From positions 1,116,001 to 1,180,000 of the forward strand of contig NZ_CP021874.1 in assembly GCF_002197645.1 (NCBI RefSeq): 64,000 bases of DNA, written 5' to 3'. The stretch's first letter is position 1, and the number at the start of each line of letters is the position of its first letter. Shown piece after piece: positions 43,867 to 51,913 of the stretch. Below the pieces are notes generated by a model that saw only the letters and a program-made list of their open reading frames with translations, did no database searches and was not told the origin of the DNA. A program made the translations under genes and the position numbers. The stretch is from Enterococcus wangshanyuanii. Its GTDB lineage: Bacteria; Bacillota; Bacilli; Lactobacillales; Enterococcaceae.

Positions 43867-44316
43867 TTATTTCACCAACTTTCTTCTAAATATAAATTGA
43901 GCGATTTTTGTAAAAACCAAAACCATCAAAAATACCATGAATCCAGAGGATAAATTATTATTGAAACTTACATTGCTAATACTCAAATTTTCTGCATCTC
44001 CAACAATATCTTTGGTGTTATTAATAATTTTAGAGACAACCGTTTCACTAATCAGTGTGTTCACGAGCAGATAGAAAGCAACTGAATATAAACCAGAAGC
44101 AACAAAAATGATATAATTTTCTATTTTTTTTCTTATATTCAATTTGTTAACTATAAGTGCAACCGAACTTGAAAAAAGCAATACTGGAACAATAACAATA
44201 AAAGCAAATGCAGATAAGAAATTAAAAGAACTAACTGCCATAACAACATAAATCCACAAACCTAAGAAAATGACAGGAGCAATATAAATATTCTTTTCTC
44301 TAAGTATGCTCAACAC
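43867..44316 (-). CDS. Small membrane protein of the peptide island (possible immunity protein)
   Basis: This 149-residue protein has four predicted membrane helices (about 10-29, 33-55, 69-88 and 124-142) and no recognised motif. The start is GTG 44316, six bases after AAGGAG. It lies between the CPBP protease and the maturase, a position where immunity or accessory export proteins occur in bacteriocin operons. The function is inferred from context only. Confidence 0.7.
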   Translation of the reverse strand: MLSILREKNIYIAPVIFLGLWIYVVMAVSSFNFLSAFAFIVIVPVLLFSSSVALIVNKLNIRKKIENYIIFVASGLYSVAFYLLVNTLISETVVSKIINNTKDIVGDAENLSISNVSFNNNLSSGFMVFLMVLVFTKIAQFIFRRKLVK

Positions 44317-44343
44317 GATCCACTCCTTTTCTTTCTAAAATAA

Positions 44344-44970
44344 TCAGCCTGCAATCAGCAACAAATTATAAAAAGCATGTATAACAGACGTATATAATAC
44401 AGAGTTTGTTTTTAATCTTACGATTGAAAAGACTACTCCTAGCGGGAAACGATACACTAAATTATCTAACGGACTCTCTCCTACATGTCCAATCACTGCA
44501 AAAATAAGTGCACATAATAAGACACTGTAAAAGGTATTCCACGACTCCAACAATTCGTTTAAGATAATGTTTCGGTATAAAAATTCTTCTGAAAATGCTG
44601 CAAGAAAATAATGAGCAAGTAGAAAAAGTATTGTAAATTTACCAAATAAATTTGCATTAAGGTTACAGTAAATGATAGAAAAAGCAATGATTAAAATCGA
44701 TGATATCCATAATTCTTTTTTACTCCATTTAAAAAACACTTTCTCTGTCTTGTTCAAGAACTTTGCCAAAGCAATAGGAATTATTACAAGAGAAATAACT
44801 GTAGGTAACGTCATCCTTAATAAGATTCCAGACTTTGTAGGCAAAATATTCATTATTAAGACCACAATCAACAATGCCACACCTGACACAACAGATATCC
44901 CTACACTAATGAATAGTGTCTGCAACTTCTTTTCAGTTAGTTTCAACTCTATATTCTTAATTCTGATCAC
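44344..44970 (-). CDS. CPBP family intramembrane metalloprotease
   Basis: This protein of about 205-208 residues has six to eight membrane helices. Motif 1 is EEFLYR (EExxxR, preceded by Ser), a His lies in IFAVIGH (motif 2, spacing slightly unusual), and HAFYN (HxxxN) is motif 3. CPBP/CAAX-type proteases process peptides or give self-immunity in bacteriocin loci; SkfC in the skf operon is a relative. GTG 44970 is the first in-frame start but overlaps a strong SD sequence AGAGGTGATC; the ATT codon 9 bases later is at ideal spacing. It is the first gene after the attenuator. Confidence 0.85.
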   Translation of the reverse strand: MIRIKNIELKLTEKKLQTLFISVGISVVSGVALLIVVLIMNILPTKSGILLRMTLPTVISLVIIPIALAKFLNKTEKVFFKWSKKELWISSILIIAFSIIYCNLNANLFGKFTILFLLAHYFLAAFSEEFLYRNIILNELLESWNTFYSVLLCALIFAVIGHVGESPLDNLVYRFPLGVVFSIVRLKTNSVLYTSVIHAFYNLLLIAG

Positions 44971-44984
44971 CTCTTTTCAAAAAC

Positions 44985-45018
44985 AACGGTAAAAAAGTTT
45001 TTCTCCCTTTTTACCGTT
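44985..45018 (-). terminator. Hairpin attenuator/terminator after the precursor peptide gene
   Basis: AACGGTAAAAA and TTTTTACCGTT form a perfect 11-bp stem around a 12-base loop. The hairpin lies between the peptide gene (stop at 45,041) and the CPBP gene (start 44,970) and is followed on the minus strand by GTTTTTG. Partial termination would make peptide mRNA much more abundant than the biosynthetic genes, as is common in lanthipeptide and sactipeptide operons. Confidence 0.72.
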
Positions 45019-45040
45019 ATCTTTAAGCATCATTTTTTTG

Positions 45041-45151
45041 TTAAACATCGCTCTTAATTTCTTTAATATAATGACCTACAGATGCACAAAAAATAGCTCC
45101 TACTGACACACAACCAGCTTTTTTCCCTTTTTTAGAAGCAAATAGTAACAT
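45041..45151 (-). CDS. Putative RiPP precursor peptide (36 residues)
   Basis: ATG 45151 is preceded by a strong RBS (AAAGGAGG, 9-base spacing), and the frame ends at TAA 45041. The peptide has a short basic leader-like part (residues 1-12, FASKKGKKAG region), two cysteines (Cys14 and Cys22) in a Gly/Ser/Val/Ala-rich stretch (GCVSVGAIFCASVGHY, 13-28), and a charged C-terminal tail (KEIKSDV). There is no double-Gly leader. It sits directly before an attenuator and the maturation/export genes, behind a LytTR-type promoter. A ribosomally made, radical-SAM-modified bacteriocin or signal is the best reading; the final structure is unknown. Confidence 0.75.
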   Translation of the reverse strand: MLLFASKKGKKAGCVSVGAIFCASVGHYIKEIKSDV

Positions 45152-45180
45152 AGCTTTCCACCTCCTTTTAAGAACATATT

Positions 45181-45222
45181 TACCAATGACAAACTTTCTT
45201 ATCATTTACAATGTAATTGGTA
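45181..45222 (-). other. Inverted repeat in the peptide mRNA leader
   Basis: TACCAAT (45181-45187) and ATTGGTA (45216-45222) are complementary and would form a stem in the 5' leader of the peptide transcript, just before the RBS. It could affect stability or translation. Confidence 0.35.
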
Positions 45223-45227
45223 TGTCT

Positions 45228-45288
45228 AGTATATGTGCTTTTTAGTCACTTCATACTATTTATGTAGTAATTTGTATGCTTTTATGTA
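45228..45288 (-). promoter_or_regulatory. Precursor peptide promoter with LytTR-type direct repeat
   Basis: On the minus strand two related 15-mers, TACATAAAAGCATAC (45274-45288) and TACATAAATAGTATG (45252-45266), repeat with a 22-bp period, i.e. two helical turns. TATACT (about 45228-45233) is a -10 further downstream, and no good -35 is present. Such paired half-sites in front of weak promoters are the binding sites of AgrA/ComE/PlnC-type LytTR regulators, one of which is encoded 1.3 kb upstream. Confidence 0.62.
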
Positions 45289-45328
45289 TCAAATTGTTGA
45301 TGAGATAATGAAGTACAAAAAAAAGAGC

Positions 45329-45358
45329 TTTTGACTATTGATCCTCAATATGTCAAAA
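45329..45358 (-). terminator. Terminator after the histidine kinase gene
   Basis: TTTTGAC and TATTGA pair with TCAATA and GTCAAAA around TCC, with one bulged base; on the minus strand GCTC and eight T residues follow. It separates the regulatory operon from the peptide promoter. Confidence 0.78.
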
Positions 45359-45364
45359 ACTCTC

Positions 45365-46615
45365 TTATCCAATTGGCAAAACGATAATCACTTTAAATTC
45401 ATTTGCTTTCCAAGAAAAATCTGAATATCCTTTTAACCTTTTTACTCGCTCTCTGATACTATTGATCCCTAAACCGTATCTTCCTCTTTTTTTAGAGGAT
45501 TTTATTAGTTTATTTGAAATATTTAAATCTTTGATATTTGTAGGATTCGTTACTTTGAAGATCAATTTTTTTTCATGATAATAAATACAAATATTTATTT
45601 GTAGCTCACTTTCGATTCGGACACATTCTTCAATAGCATTATCCAAAATATTTCCTAAAATCGCACAAATATCTACTACTTTGTCATCAATCATTAAATC
45701 TACTGGTACTTTCAATTCTAATGTAAACTGAACGTTTTGCTTCTTCATCTGACTAATTTTGCTACTTAATATTGTATCTATTGGCCAGCACTCAGTATAA
45801 GATACATATGTATCAATTGAACCCGCAGTGATTTCCTTCAACAATAACTTAGCTTCCACGAGGTTTTCATTATATACATGATAGTTCAGTCCAAGCAATA
45901 GATTCTTTAAATCATGTTTAAGTGTACGTAATTCTTGCTGTTTTTTTAAAACATCTTCATAATGCTGATTCTGTGCACCAACTAAAATTTGTTGTTGTAA
46001 TAGATATGTTTTTTCAGTTAAATAATTATACAAAAAAATGTTCATCATATTGATACCCATCATCGCCAGACTAAAAAAAATCTCTTCCCAGACACTAAAA
46101 TCAAATGGGTACATAAATAGTAAAATAGATAGGAATGGAGCAACTGATAACATTAAATATTCTCTATTTTCCAACCCTATTTCATTAGAATTTTTAAAAT
46201 AGTACAAAAATCCAACAATTAATATCGCCAAAATTGTGATCGAACTATATGAAAATATAAATTGAATTAAAACCTCATCTGGATCAGATTTTCCCTGAGA
46301 TAACACTAATAGCTTATTCTGAAATAAAAATAAGAACACGATATAAAAGTAATGAAACATCTTTTGGACAATTGATCCAAAAAAACAAAAAACGACTAGA
46401 CATGCAATGATCAAAAAAATCATATATCTAAATTCGATCATTTCGGTTCCGTTATTAACCGTAATCTTAGTACTTAACACTGCCAAGATACACAAAAGAA
46501 AAAATCGCTTCCTACTAAATTTCAATTCTAAAAAACTCGTTAAATAAACAGCTATATACCACCCTTGAAGACCAACTAAAAAGATTGCTAATAAAAGAAA
46601 TAGAAAATCACTCAT
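45365..46615 (-). CDS. AgrC/ComD-type (HPK10) sensor histidine kinase
   Basis: This 416-residue kinase has an N-terminal membrane sensor with about six to seven helices (1-200) and a short coiled coil. The phospho-acceptor His234 lies in TLKHDLKNLLLG, and a C-terminal GHKL ATPase domain has NILDNAIEEC and GRYGLGINSIRERV. This is the class that senses secreted peptide pheromones in Gram-positive bacteria (AgrC, ComD, FsrC). Its start overlaps the response regulator gene by 4 bases. Confidence 0.92.
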   Translation of the reverse strand: MSDFLFLLLAIFLVGLQGWYIAVYLTSFLELKFSRKRFFLLCILAVLSTKITVNNGTEMIEFRYMIFLIIACLVVFCFFGSIVQKMFHYFYIVFLFLFQNKLLVLSQGKSDPDEVLIQFIFSYSSITILAILIVGFLYYFKNSNEIGLENREYLMLSVAPFLSILLFMYPFDFSVWEEIFFSLAMMGINMMNIFLYNYLTEKTYLLQQQILVGAQNQHYEDVLKKQQELRTLKHDLKNLLLGLNYHVYNENLVEAKLLLKEITAGSIDTYVSYTECWPIDTILSSKISQMKKQNVQFTLELKVPVDLMIDDKVVDICAILGNILDNAIEECVRIESELQINICIYYHEKKLIFKVTNPTNIKDLNISNKLIKSSKKRGRYGLGINSIRERVKRLKGYSDFSWKANEFKVIIVLPIG

Positions 46616-47343
46616 ATGCCAATTGACCTTTCAATAAAATGATTATACGCTTCTGAGAATTGTTTTCTCTTTCCTCTGCTGATCGATACACTTTTCCCAT
46701 TAATTAGATGGATCAACTGATCCTCAACACTCTTTATACAATTCATGTTGATGATTGTTCCATGGTTGACTTTAACAAAAATCAAAAGATTAAGCGTCTG
46801 TTCTAATTCTTTAATTTTTCCATAAAACACAATATCTTGCTCTTCACTAGTCAGTTCAATCCGAATCTGTCTCCCTTTTTCAGAAGAGATCATTATAATT
46901 TGGTCATGGCACAGTTGATACTGTCTCCTATTTGATTTAAAAAATAGATAATGATTACCCAAATTGATTTTTTCAATTGCAGAATCCAATAAGAAGTTTA
47001 TTTTTTGTTTTTCAATTGGTTTTAATAAGTACCTGAACGGAGATACTTCAAAGCTGGCCAAACTATATTTATCGTAACTTGTAATATAGTTCAAAAGAAC
47101 ATGTTCATCATGCTCTCTTATTTTTTTCGCTGTTTCTATCCCATTTATTCCTGACATTTCTATATCAAGAAAAATAATTTGATAAACGGTGGTTTGTTGC
47201 TTAATGGCTCTCAACAACGATTCTCCTTGTTCATAAATATCAATTTCAAATTCAATATTTTGTTCAGATAAATGAACTTCAATCATTTTCTCTAGCTTTG
47301 TACTTTGGAACGCTTCATCATCACATAAAGCAATTTTATACAT
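46612..47343 (-). CDS. LytTR-family response regulator (AgrA/ComE-like)
   Basis: This 243-residue regulator has a receiver domain with DDE at 8-10, phospho-acceptor Asp60 in IIFLDIEMSGINGIE, and a C-terminal LytTR DNA-binding domain (about 135-240: YLFFKSNRRQYQLCHDQI, then VKVNHGTIINMNCIKSVE). It is the first gene of the regulator-kinase operon. The expected target is the 22-bp-period direct repeat before the precursor peptide gene. One half-site-like TACATAAGTG also lies about 80 bases before this gene, so autoregulation is possible. Confidence 0.92.
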   Translation of the reverse strand: MYKIALCDDEAFQSTKLEKMIEVHLSEQNIEFEIDIYEQGESLLRAIKQQTTVYQIIFLDIEMSGINGIETAKKIREHDEHVLLNYITSYDKYSLASFEVSPFRYLLKPIEKQKINFLLDSAIEKINLGNHYLFFKSNRRQYQLCHDQIIMISSEKGRQIRIELTSEEQDIVFYGKIKELEQTLNLLIFVKVNHGTIINMNCIKSVEDQLIHLINGKSVSISRGKRKQFSEAYNHFIERSIGI

Positions 47344-47498
47344 CTCATCCCCTCCAGTTCAGTACTTTATTCTCACATATTCATTATAGATAAATGTTAA
47401 GTTAACTTTATAAAATGACTCACTTATGTACATTTTAACTGCTTTAGAAATACAAATCAACTTTTGCTGCAACCGAATGATTCACTTAAAACAAAAAA

Positions 47499-47525
47499 GC
47501 AGATCACATGATAAATGTGATCTGC
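47499..47525 (-). terminator. Terminator after rpmE2
   Basis: GCAGATCACAT pairs perfectly with ATGTGATCTGC (11 bp, 5-base loop), followed by TTTTTTG on the minus strand. Confidence 0.9.
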
Positions 47526-47551
47526 CAAACATTTTATACTCAATGTTTTTA

Positions 47552-47815
47552 TTACTCTGCAGCGTTTTCGTCTTTGAGACCGTATTTCTTGTTGAAACGG
47601 TCCACACGTCCGTCTGCTTGTGTGAATTTTTGACGTCCAGTGTAAAATGGATGAGAGTCAGATGTTACTTCGACACGGATTACTGGGTAAGTGTTTCCGT
47701 CTTCCCATTCAACTGTTTCTTCAGAGTGCTTAGTAGAACCTGATAAGAATTTAAAACCAGTTGTTGAGTCCATAAATACGACTGGGTGATATTCTGGATG
47801 GATATCTTGTTTCAT
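47552..47815 (-). CDS. rpmE2: 50S ribosomal protein L31 type B
   Basis: This 87-residue protein begins [20 protein letters not shown] and has the [11 protein letters not shown] motif; the zinc-binding cysteines of type A L31 are absent, so it is the zinc-free type B form. It lies 98 bases after rho and is frequently next to rho in enterococci. Confidence 0.95.
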   Translation of the reverse strand: MKQDIHPEYHPVVFMDSTTGFKFLSGSTKHSEETVEWEDGNTYPVIRVEVTSDSHPFYTGRQKFTQADGRVDRFNKKYGLKDENAAE

Positions 47816-47913
47816 AGTCTTTTCGCTCCTTTGCCCTGATCCATTTGCTGCATCAGAGTTATTTTGTCGGTATACAACAGTACTATAATAGCATGATTCA
47901 TTCGTCGATGCAA

Positions 47914-49206
47914 TTATCTTTTTACATTTCTTTTGCTTTGTTTTCCGAAAGATACATCATGGAAATCTTCAAAGAATTTTTCATTACTTTTTGTTTTACG
48001 TAAAAACTTAACAAATTGCTCCGTGTATTCTAACGAATCGCCTGTCATATGATTGCGTAGCTTCCATGTCTCTTCCAATTGTTCAGAAGACATCAACAGG
48101 TCCTCTTTACGTGTCCCTGATTTTTTGATATCGATTGCTGGGAAGATACGACGATCTGCTAAATCACGTGACAGATGCAGTTCCATATTCCCTGTTCCTT
48201 TGAACTCTTCATAGATCACATCATCCATTCGGCTTCCTGTATCAACTAAAGCTGTTGCTAAAATCGTCAGGCTGCCGCCTTCTTCAATGTTTCTCGCTGC
48301 ACCAAAAAAGCGTTTTGGTCTATAAAAAGAAGAAGGATCGATCCCGCCGCTCAATGTCCGTCCGCTAGGCGGTACAACCAGATTGTAGGCACGAGCTAAA
48401 CGAGTGATACTATCCATTAGAATCACCACATCCCGTTTATCCTCAACTAAACGCATCGCCCGTTCCAATACTAATTCAGAAACTCGGGTATGATTTTGAG
48501 GTTGCTGGTCAAATGTTGACGAAACGACATCCCCTTTGACACTGCGTTCTAAATCAGTCACTTCTTCTGGACGTTCATCGATCAATAATAAAATCAATTC
48601 TACATCAGGATAATTTTCAGTAATGCCGTTGGCGATCTCTTTTAAGACACTCGTTTTCCCAGCTTTAGGTGGTGCAACGATCAATCCACGTTGCCCAAAA
48701 CCTACAGGAGCAAAAATATCGATCATACGAGTTGATAATCTGCCAGGCGTTGTTTCTAATTTGATTTGTCTTTCTGGATAGAGTGGTGTTAAGGCTGGAA
48801 AATGAGGACGTTCTTTTGCCTCTTCCGGATCTTTGCCATTCACACTTTCAACATGCATCAAGCCATAATAACGTTCTGATTCTTTTGGCGGACGTGCTTT
48901 TCCAGCAACTTTGTCCCCGTTACGTAACCCGAAGCGGCGGATTTGAGAAGAGGAAATATAAATATCTTCAGCACTTGGTCCATAATTGATTGGACGTAAA
49001 AAACCATACCCATCTTGGGAAACGATATCTAAGATCCCCTCCATAAAGAAGAAACCTTGCTTCTCAGCTTGAGCTCTAATCACAGCTAATGACAATTCTT
49101 TTTTATTCATTTGGCTGTAATAAGGAATCTTAAATTCCTTCGCATAAGTATAAATGTCTTTTAAGGTACTATTTTCAAGCTCCGCCATCGTTAAATAGTC
49201 ACTCAT
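47914..49206 (-). CDS. rho: Transcription termination factor Rho
   Basis: This 430-residue hexameric RNA helicase has an N-terminal helix-extension domain, a cold-shock-like RNA-binding domain (about 53-120: [18 protein letters not shown]), Walker [17 protein letters not shown] (about 175-190), Walker [17 protein letters not shown] and the R loop with GTGNMEL. Intact and of normal length. It overlaps the murA2 stop by 4 bases. Confidence 0.97.
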   Translation of the reverse strand: MSDYLTMAELENSTLKDIYTYAKEFKIPYYSQMNKKELSLAVIRAQAEKQGFFFMEGILDIVSQDGYGFLRPINYGPSAEDIYISSSQIRRFGLRNGDKVAGKARPPKESERYYGLMHVESVNGKDPEEAKERPHFPALTPLYPERQIKLETTPGRLSTRMIDIFAPVGFGQRGLIVAPPKAGKTSVLKEIANGITENYPDVELILLLIDERPEEVTDLERSVKGDVVSSTFDQQPQNHTRVSELVLERAMRLVEDKRDVVILMDSITRLARAYNLVVPPSGRTLSGGIDPSSFYRPKRFFGAARNIEEGGSLTILATALVDTGSRMDDVIYEEFKGTGNMELHLSRDLADRRIFPAIDIKKSGTRKEDLLMSSEQLEETWKLRNHMTGDSLEYTEQFVKFLRKTKSNEKFFEDFHDVSFGKQSKRNVKR

Positions 49207-50483
49207 TTAGTCACCTCGATTTCTTCTTCTGTTTCGATCATTTGGATATCAGCACCTAAGGCTGTTAGTTTTTCAATGATGTGATCGTATCCTCTTAAAA
49301 TGTATTCAACATTGTAAATCGTCGTAGTGCCTTCTGCCATCAGTCCAGCAGTCACTAAACAAGCACCTGCACGTAAATCAGAAGCTACTACTTCAGCACC
49401 ATGTAATTTAGCAGGCCCATTGATGACGATCATATTGCCTTCGATCGATGCATCTGCTCCCATTCGCACTAACTCTGGAATATGCTTTGTCCGTTGTGTA
49501 TAAATACTATCGATCACTTCGCCGGTTCCTTTTGCTTTCAACATCAACGGCGTGATCGGCTGTTGAAGATCTGTCGCAAAGCCAGGATATGGATAGGTTT
49601 TGATCGTTGTCATTTTTAAATCGTGGGAAGGATGAACGATGATCTTGTCCTCTTCGATCGTCATTTTCACACCCATTTCCTGCAATTTTGCAATAAAGCT
49701 TTCTAGATGTTCATAAATAACATTACGAACAGTGACTCCTTCGCCCATTGCCGCTGCTAAAGCGAGATAGGTTCCTGCTTCAATACGGTCAGGAATGATT
49801 GAATGACGGCAGCCGTGAAGTTTTTCTACCCCTTCGATACGGATAATATCCGTACCGGCTCCGCGGATATTGGCACCCATATTGTTCAATAAGGTAGCTA
49901 CGTCAATGATCTCAGGCTCACGAGCTGCATTTTCGATGATTGTTTTACCTTCTGCTTTTACAGCCGCCAGCATAACATTGATTGTTGCACCGATCGACAC
50001 CATATCCATAAAAATTCTTGTTCCATGAAGACCGTCCTCTGTTCTTAGATACATCGCTCCATGTTCATTGGTCACAGTTGCACCAAGAGATTCAAAGCCT
50101 TTGATGTGAAGATCGATCGGACGAGGACCTAAATAACAACCTCCTGGTAAGCCAACTACTCCTTCACCAAATTTCCCCAATAACGATCCCATAAAGTAAT
50201 AAGATGCACGAAGGCTGTTGATTTTTCCTTTCGGCATCGGTACGGATACGATTTCCGTTGGATCGATCACTAATGTATTATTTTCAAATGTTGTTTTTGC
50301 ACCCATAATTTCTAAAATTTCAATTAATGAATGGACATCCTGAATATCCGGTACCCCATCCAATATGACTGGTGAATCCGCTAAAATAGCTGCTGGAATC
50401 AACGCCACTGCACTGTTTTTTGCCCCACTGATACAAACTTCTCCCGTTAACGGACGATTCCCATTGATTACAATTTTTTTCAT
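49203..50483 (-). CDS. murA: UDP-N-acetylglucosamine 1-carboxyvinyltransferase (MurA2/MurZ type)
   Basis: This 426-residue enzyme carries out the first committed step of peptidoglycan synthesis, and its paralogue class is the fosfomycin target. The active-site Cys lies in [15 protein letters not shown] (about 116), and [16 protein letters not shown] is at the N terminus. Location beside rho is typical of the second copy (MurAB/MurZ) in low-GC Gram-positives; the first copy lies elsewhere. It is co-transcribed with rho. Confidence 0.95.
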   Translation of the reverse strand: MKKIVINGNRPLTGEVCISGAKNSAVALIPAAILADSPVILDGVPDIQDVHSLIEILEIMGAKTTFENNTLVIDPTEIVSVPMPKGKINSLRASYYFMGSLLGKFGEGVVGLPGGCYLGPRPIDLHIKGFESLGATVTNEHGAMYLRTEDGLHGTRIFMDMVSIGATINVMLAAVKAEGKTIIENAAREPEIIDVATLLNNMGANIRGAGTDIIRIEGVEKLHGCRHSIIPDRIEAGTYLALAAAMGEGVTVRNVIYEHLESFIAKLQEMGVKMTIEEDKIIVHPSHDLKMTTIKTYPYPGFATDLQQPITPLMLKAKGTGEVIDSIYTQRTKHIPELVRMGADASIEGNMIVINGPAKLHGAEVVASDLRAGACLVTAGLMAEGTTTIYNVEYILRGYDHIIEKLTALGADIQMIETEEEIEVTK

Positions 50484-50791
50484 TTATCTTCTCACCTATC
50501 TATGTAAAACAAATAGTTTTATTTTTTGTGATATACCCAAACCATTCTAACACATCATAAGACAATAAAAAAGCCAACATGTATTCTCTTTCTTTGTTTT
50601 CTCATGATTTATTTGATTTTAAAACGAAAAAGAAACGAATTTTATGCGTTTAGAAAAATGAAAAAGCTCAAAACAAAACGAAAAATCAGCTTTGTTTTGA
50701 GCTTCAGATCTGGATAAAAGTTAGAAGTCAGAAGAAACTATTTCGGAAATAGACACTTCTGTTCCGATCTCTTAAATTTTAAAGAATTAAA
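50484..50791. other. Intergenic region between murA2 and fba
   Basis: This 308-base stretch holds the murA2 leader, the fba terminator at 50663-50704 and a second hairpin at 50723-50760 (AGAAGT / ACTTCT with inner CTATTTCGGAAATAG). The bases between the hairpins include CAGATCTGGATAA, similar to the 3' end of the R1-R4 repeats. No ORF with an RBS is present. Confidence 0.55.
50663..50704 (-). terminator. GAAACAAAAC-type terminator after fba
   Basis: AAGCTCAAAACAAA pairs with TTTGTTTTGAGCTT around a loop, with a T run on the minus strand. Its stem core AAACAAAAC is shared with other terminators in the window. Confidence 0.8.
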
Positions 50792-51658
50792 TTATGCTTT
50801 GTTAGCAGAACCGAACCATTCGATACGTTGTTCTACTAATTCAGTCACAGCTTTTGTTCCTGGTGCTAATAATTTACGAGGGTCAAAGCCTTTACCTTCA
50901 AGGTCTTTGCCTTCTTCGATGTATTTACGAGTTGCTGCTGCAAATACTTCTTGACACTCAGTGTTAACGTTGATTTTAGAAACGCCCATTGAGATTGCTT
51001 TTTGAACTTGTTCTAAAGGAATACCAGAACCACCGTGTAAGACTAATGGAATGTCACCAACAGCGTCAGCGATTTCTTGTAAGTGGTCAAAAGCTAATCC
51101 AGTCCAGTTTTCAGGGTATGAACCGTGGATATTACCGATTCCGCAAGCTAGGTAATCAATACCAGTTGCAACCATTTGTACACATTCTTGAACGTCAGCT
51201 AATTCGCCTGAACCGATGATTCCATCTTCTTCTCCGCCGATTGAACCAACTTCACATTCAACAGAAACACCTTTAGCGTGAGCTTTCGCTACAACATCTT
51301 TTGCTTTTTCGATGTTTTCTTCGAATGGTAAGTGAGAGCCATCAAACATTACTGATGTATAGCCGATTTCGATACATTCTAATGCATCTTCATATTCACC
51401 ATGATCTAAGTGAAGAGCTACTGGTACAGTAATTCCCATTGAATCGATCAAGTCTTTTACTAAATCGTAACATACTTGGTATCCGCCCATGTATTTAGCA
51501 GCACCCATAGAAGTTTGAATCAACACTGGCGCTTTTTTAGCTTCTGCAGCTTCTAAAATCGCTTTTGTCCATTCTAGGTTGTTTGTGTTGAATCCGCCAA
51601 CACCGTAGCCGCTTTTACGAGCTGCTTTAAGAAATTCTGTTCCTGATACTAATGGCAT
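50792..51658 (-). CDS. fba: Fructose-bisphosphate aldolase, class II
   Basis: This 288-residue zinc enzyme is part of glycolysis. Zinc ligands and catalytic residues are visible in ALHLDHGEYE (Asp/His about 81-84), VECEVGSIGGEEDG (about 131-144), and LHGGSGIP (about 208-215). The leader has a perfect GTTAAGG/CCTTAAC hairpin near 51,696-51,714. It is a single gene between two terminators and probably highly expressed. Confidence 0.96.
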   Translation of the reverse strand: MPLVSGTEFLKAARKSGYGVGGFNTNNLEWTKAILEAAEAKKAPVLIQTSMGAAKYMGGYQVCYDLVKDLIDSMGITVPVALHLDHGEYEDALECIEIGYTSVMFDGSHLPFEENIEKAKDVVAKAHAKGVSVECEVGSIGGEEDGIIGSGELADVQECVQMVATGIDYLACGIGNIHGSYPENWTGLAFDHLQEIADAVGDIPLVLHGGSGIPLEQVQKAISMGVSKINVNTECQEVFAAATRKYIEEGKDLEGKGFDPRKLLAPGTKAVTELVEQRIEWFGSANKA

Positions 51659-51695
51659 AATAAAATTCCTCCTAAGTTTTAAAAAAACTTTATTT

Positions 51696-51714
51696 GTTAA
51701 GGTCTATCCTTAAC
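51696..51714. promoter_or_regulatory. Short inverted repeat in the fba leader
   Basis: GTTAAGG and CCTTAAC form a perfect 7-bp inverted repeat around TCTAT, 38 bases before the fba start. It could be an operator or an mRNA 5' stem. Confidence 0.35.
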
Positions 51715-51913
51715 TAACAGTTACATTTTAGCAGACTTTTTAGTACTTTTCTACTAAAATTACCTTTTTCAGAAAATTTTTGTCCAGACTTTCACAAAAG
51801 CATGGACACTTAGTTTCGTTTGTCTAAAAAAGAAATCCAGACAAAAGTACTTCCATTGGAAATAAACTTCTATTTGCACTTCTTTTTTTATTTAAAACGA
51901 AACCATTTTTCCT

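Noticed and set aside
39273..47343. Reading the island as a lanthipeptide or Fsr/Agr locus.
   Set aside because: There is no LanB, LanC or LanM enzyme, no AgrB/FsrB-like processing protein and no C39 peptidase domain; the SPASM enzyme points to a radical-SAM peptide instead.
47344..47498. A pheromone precursor gene before the response regulator.
   Set aside because: Short frames exist but none has a ribosome binding site, a double-Gly leader or an AgrD-like pattern.
51696..51714. A riboswitch in the fba leader.
   Set aside because: Only one short hairpin is visible; no multi-helix aptamer architecture or expression platform can be recognised.
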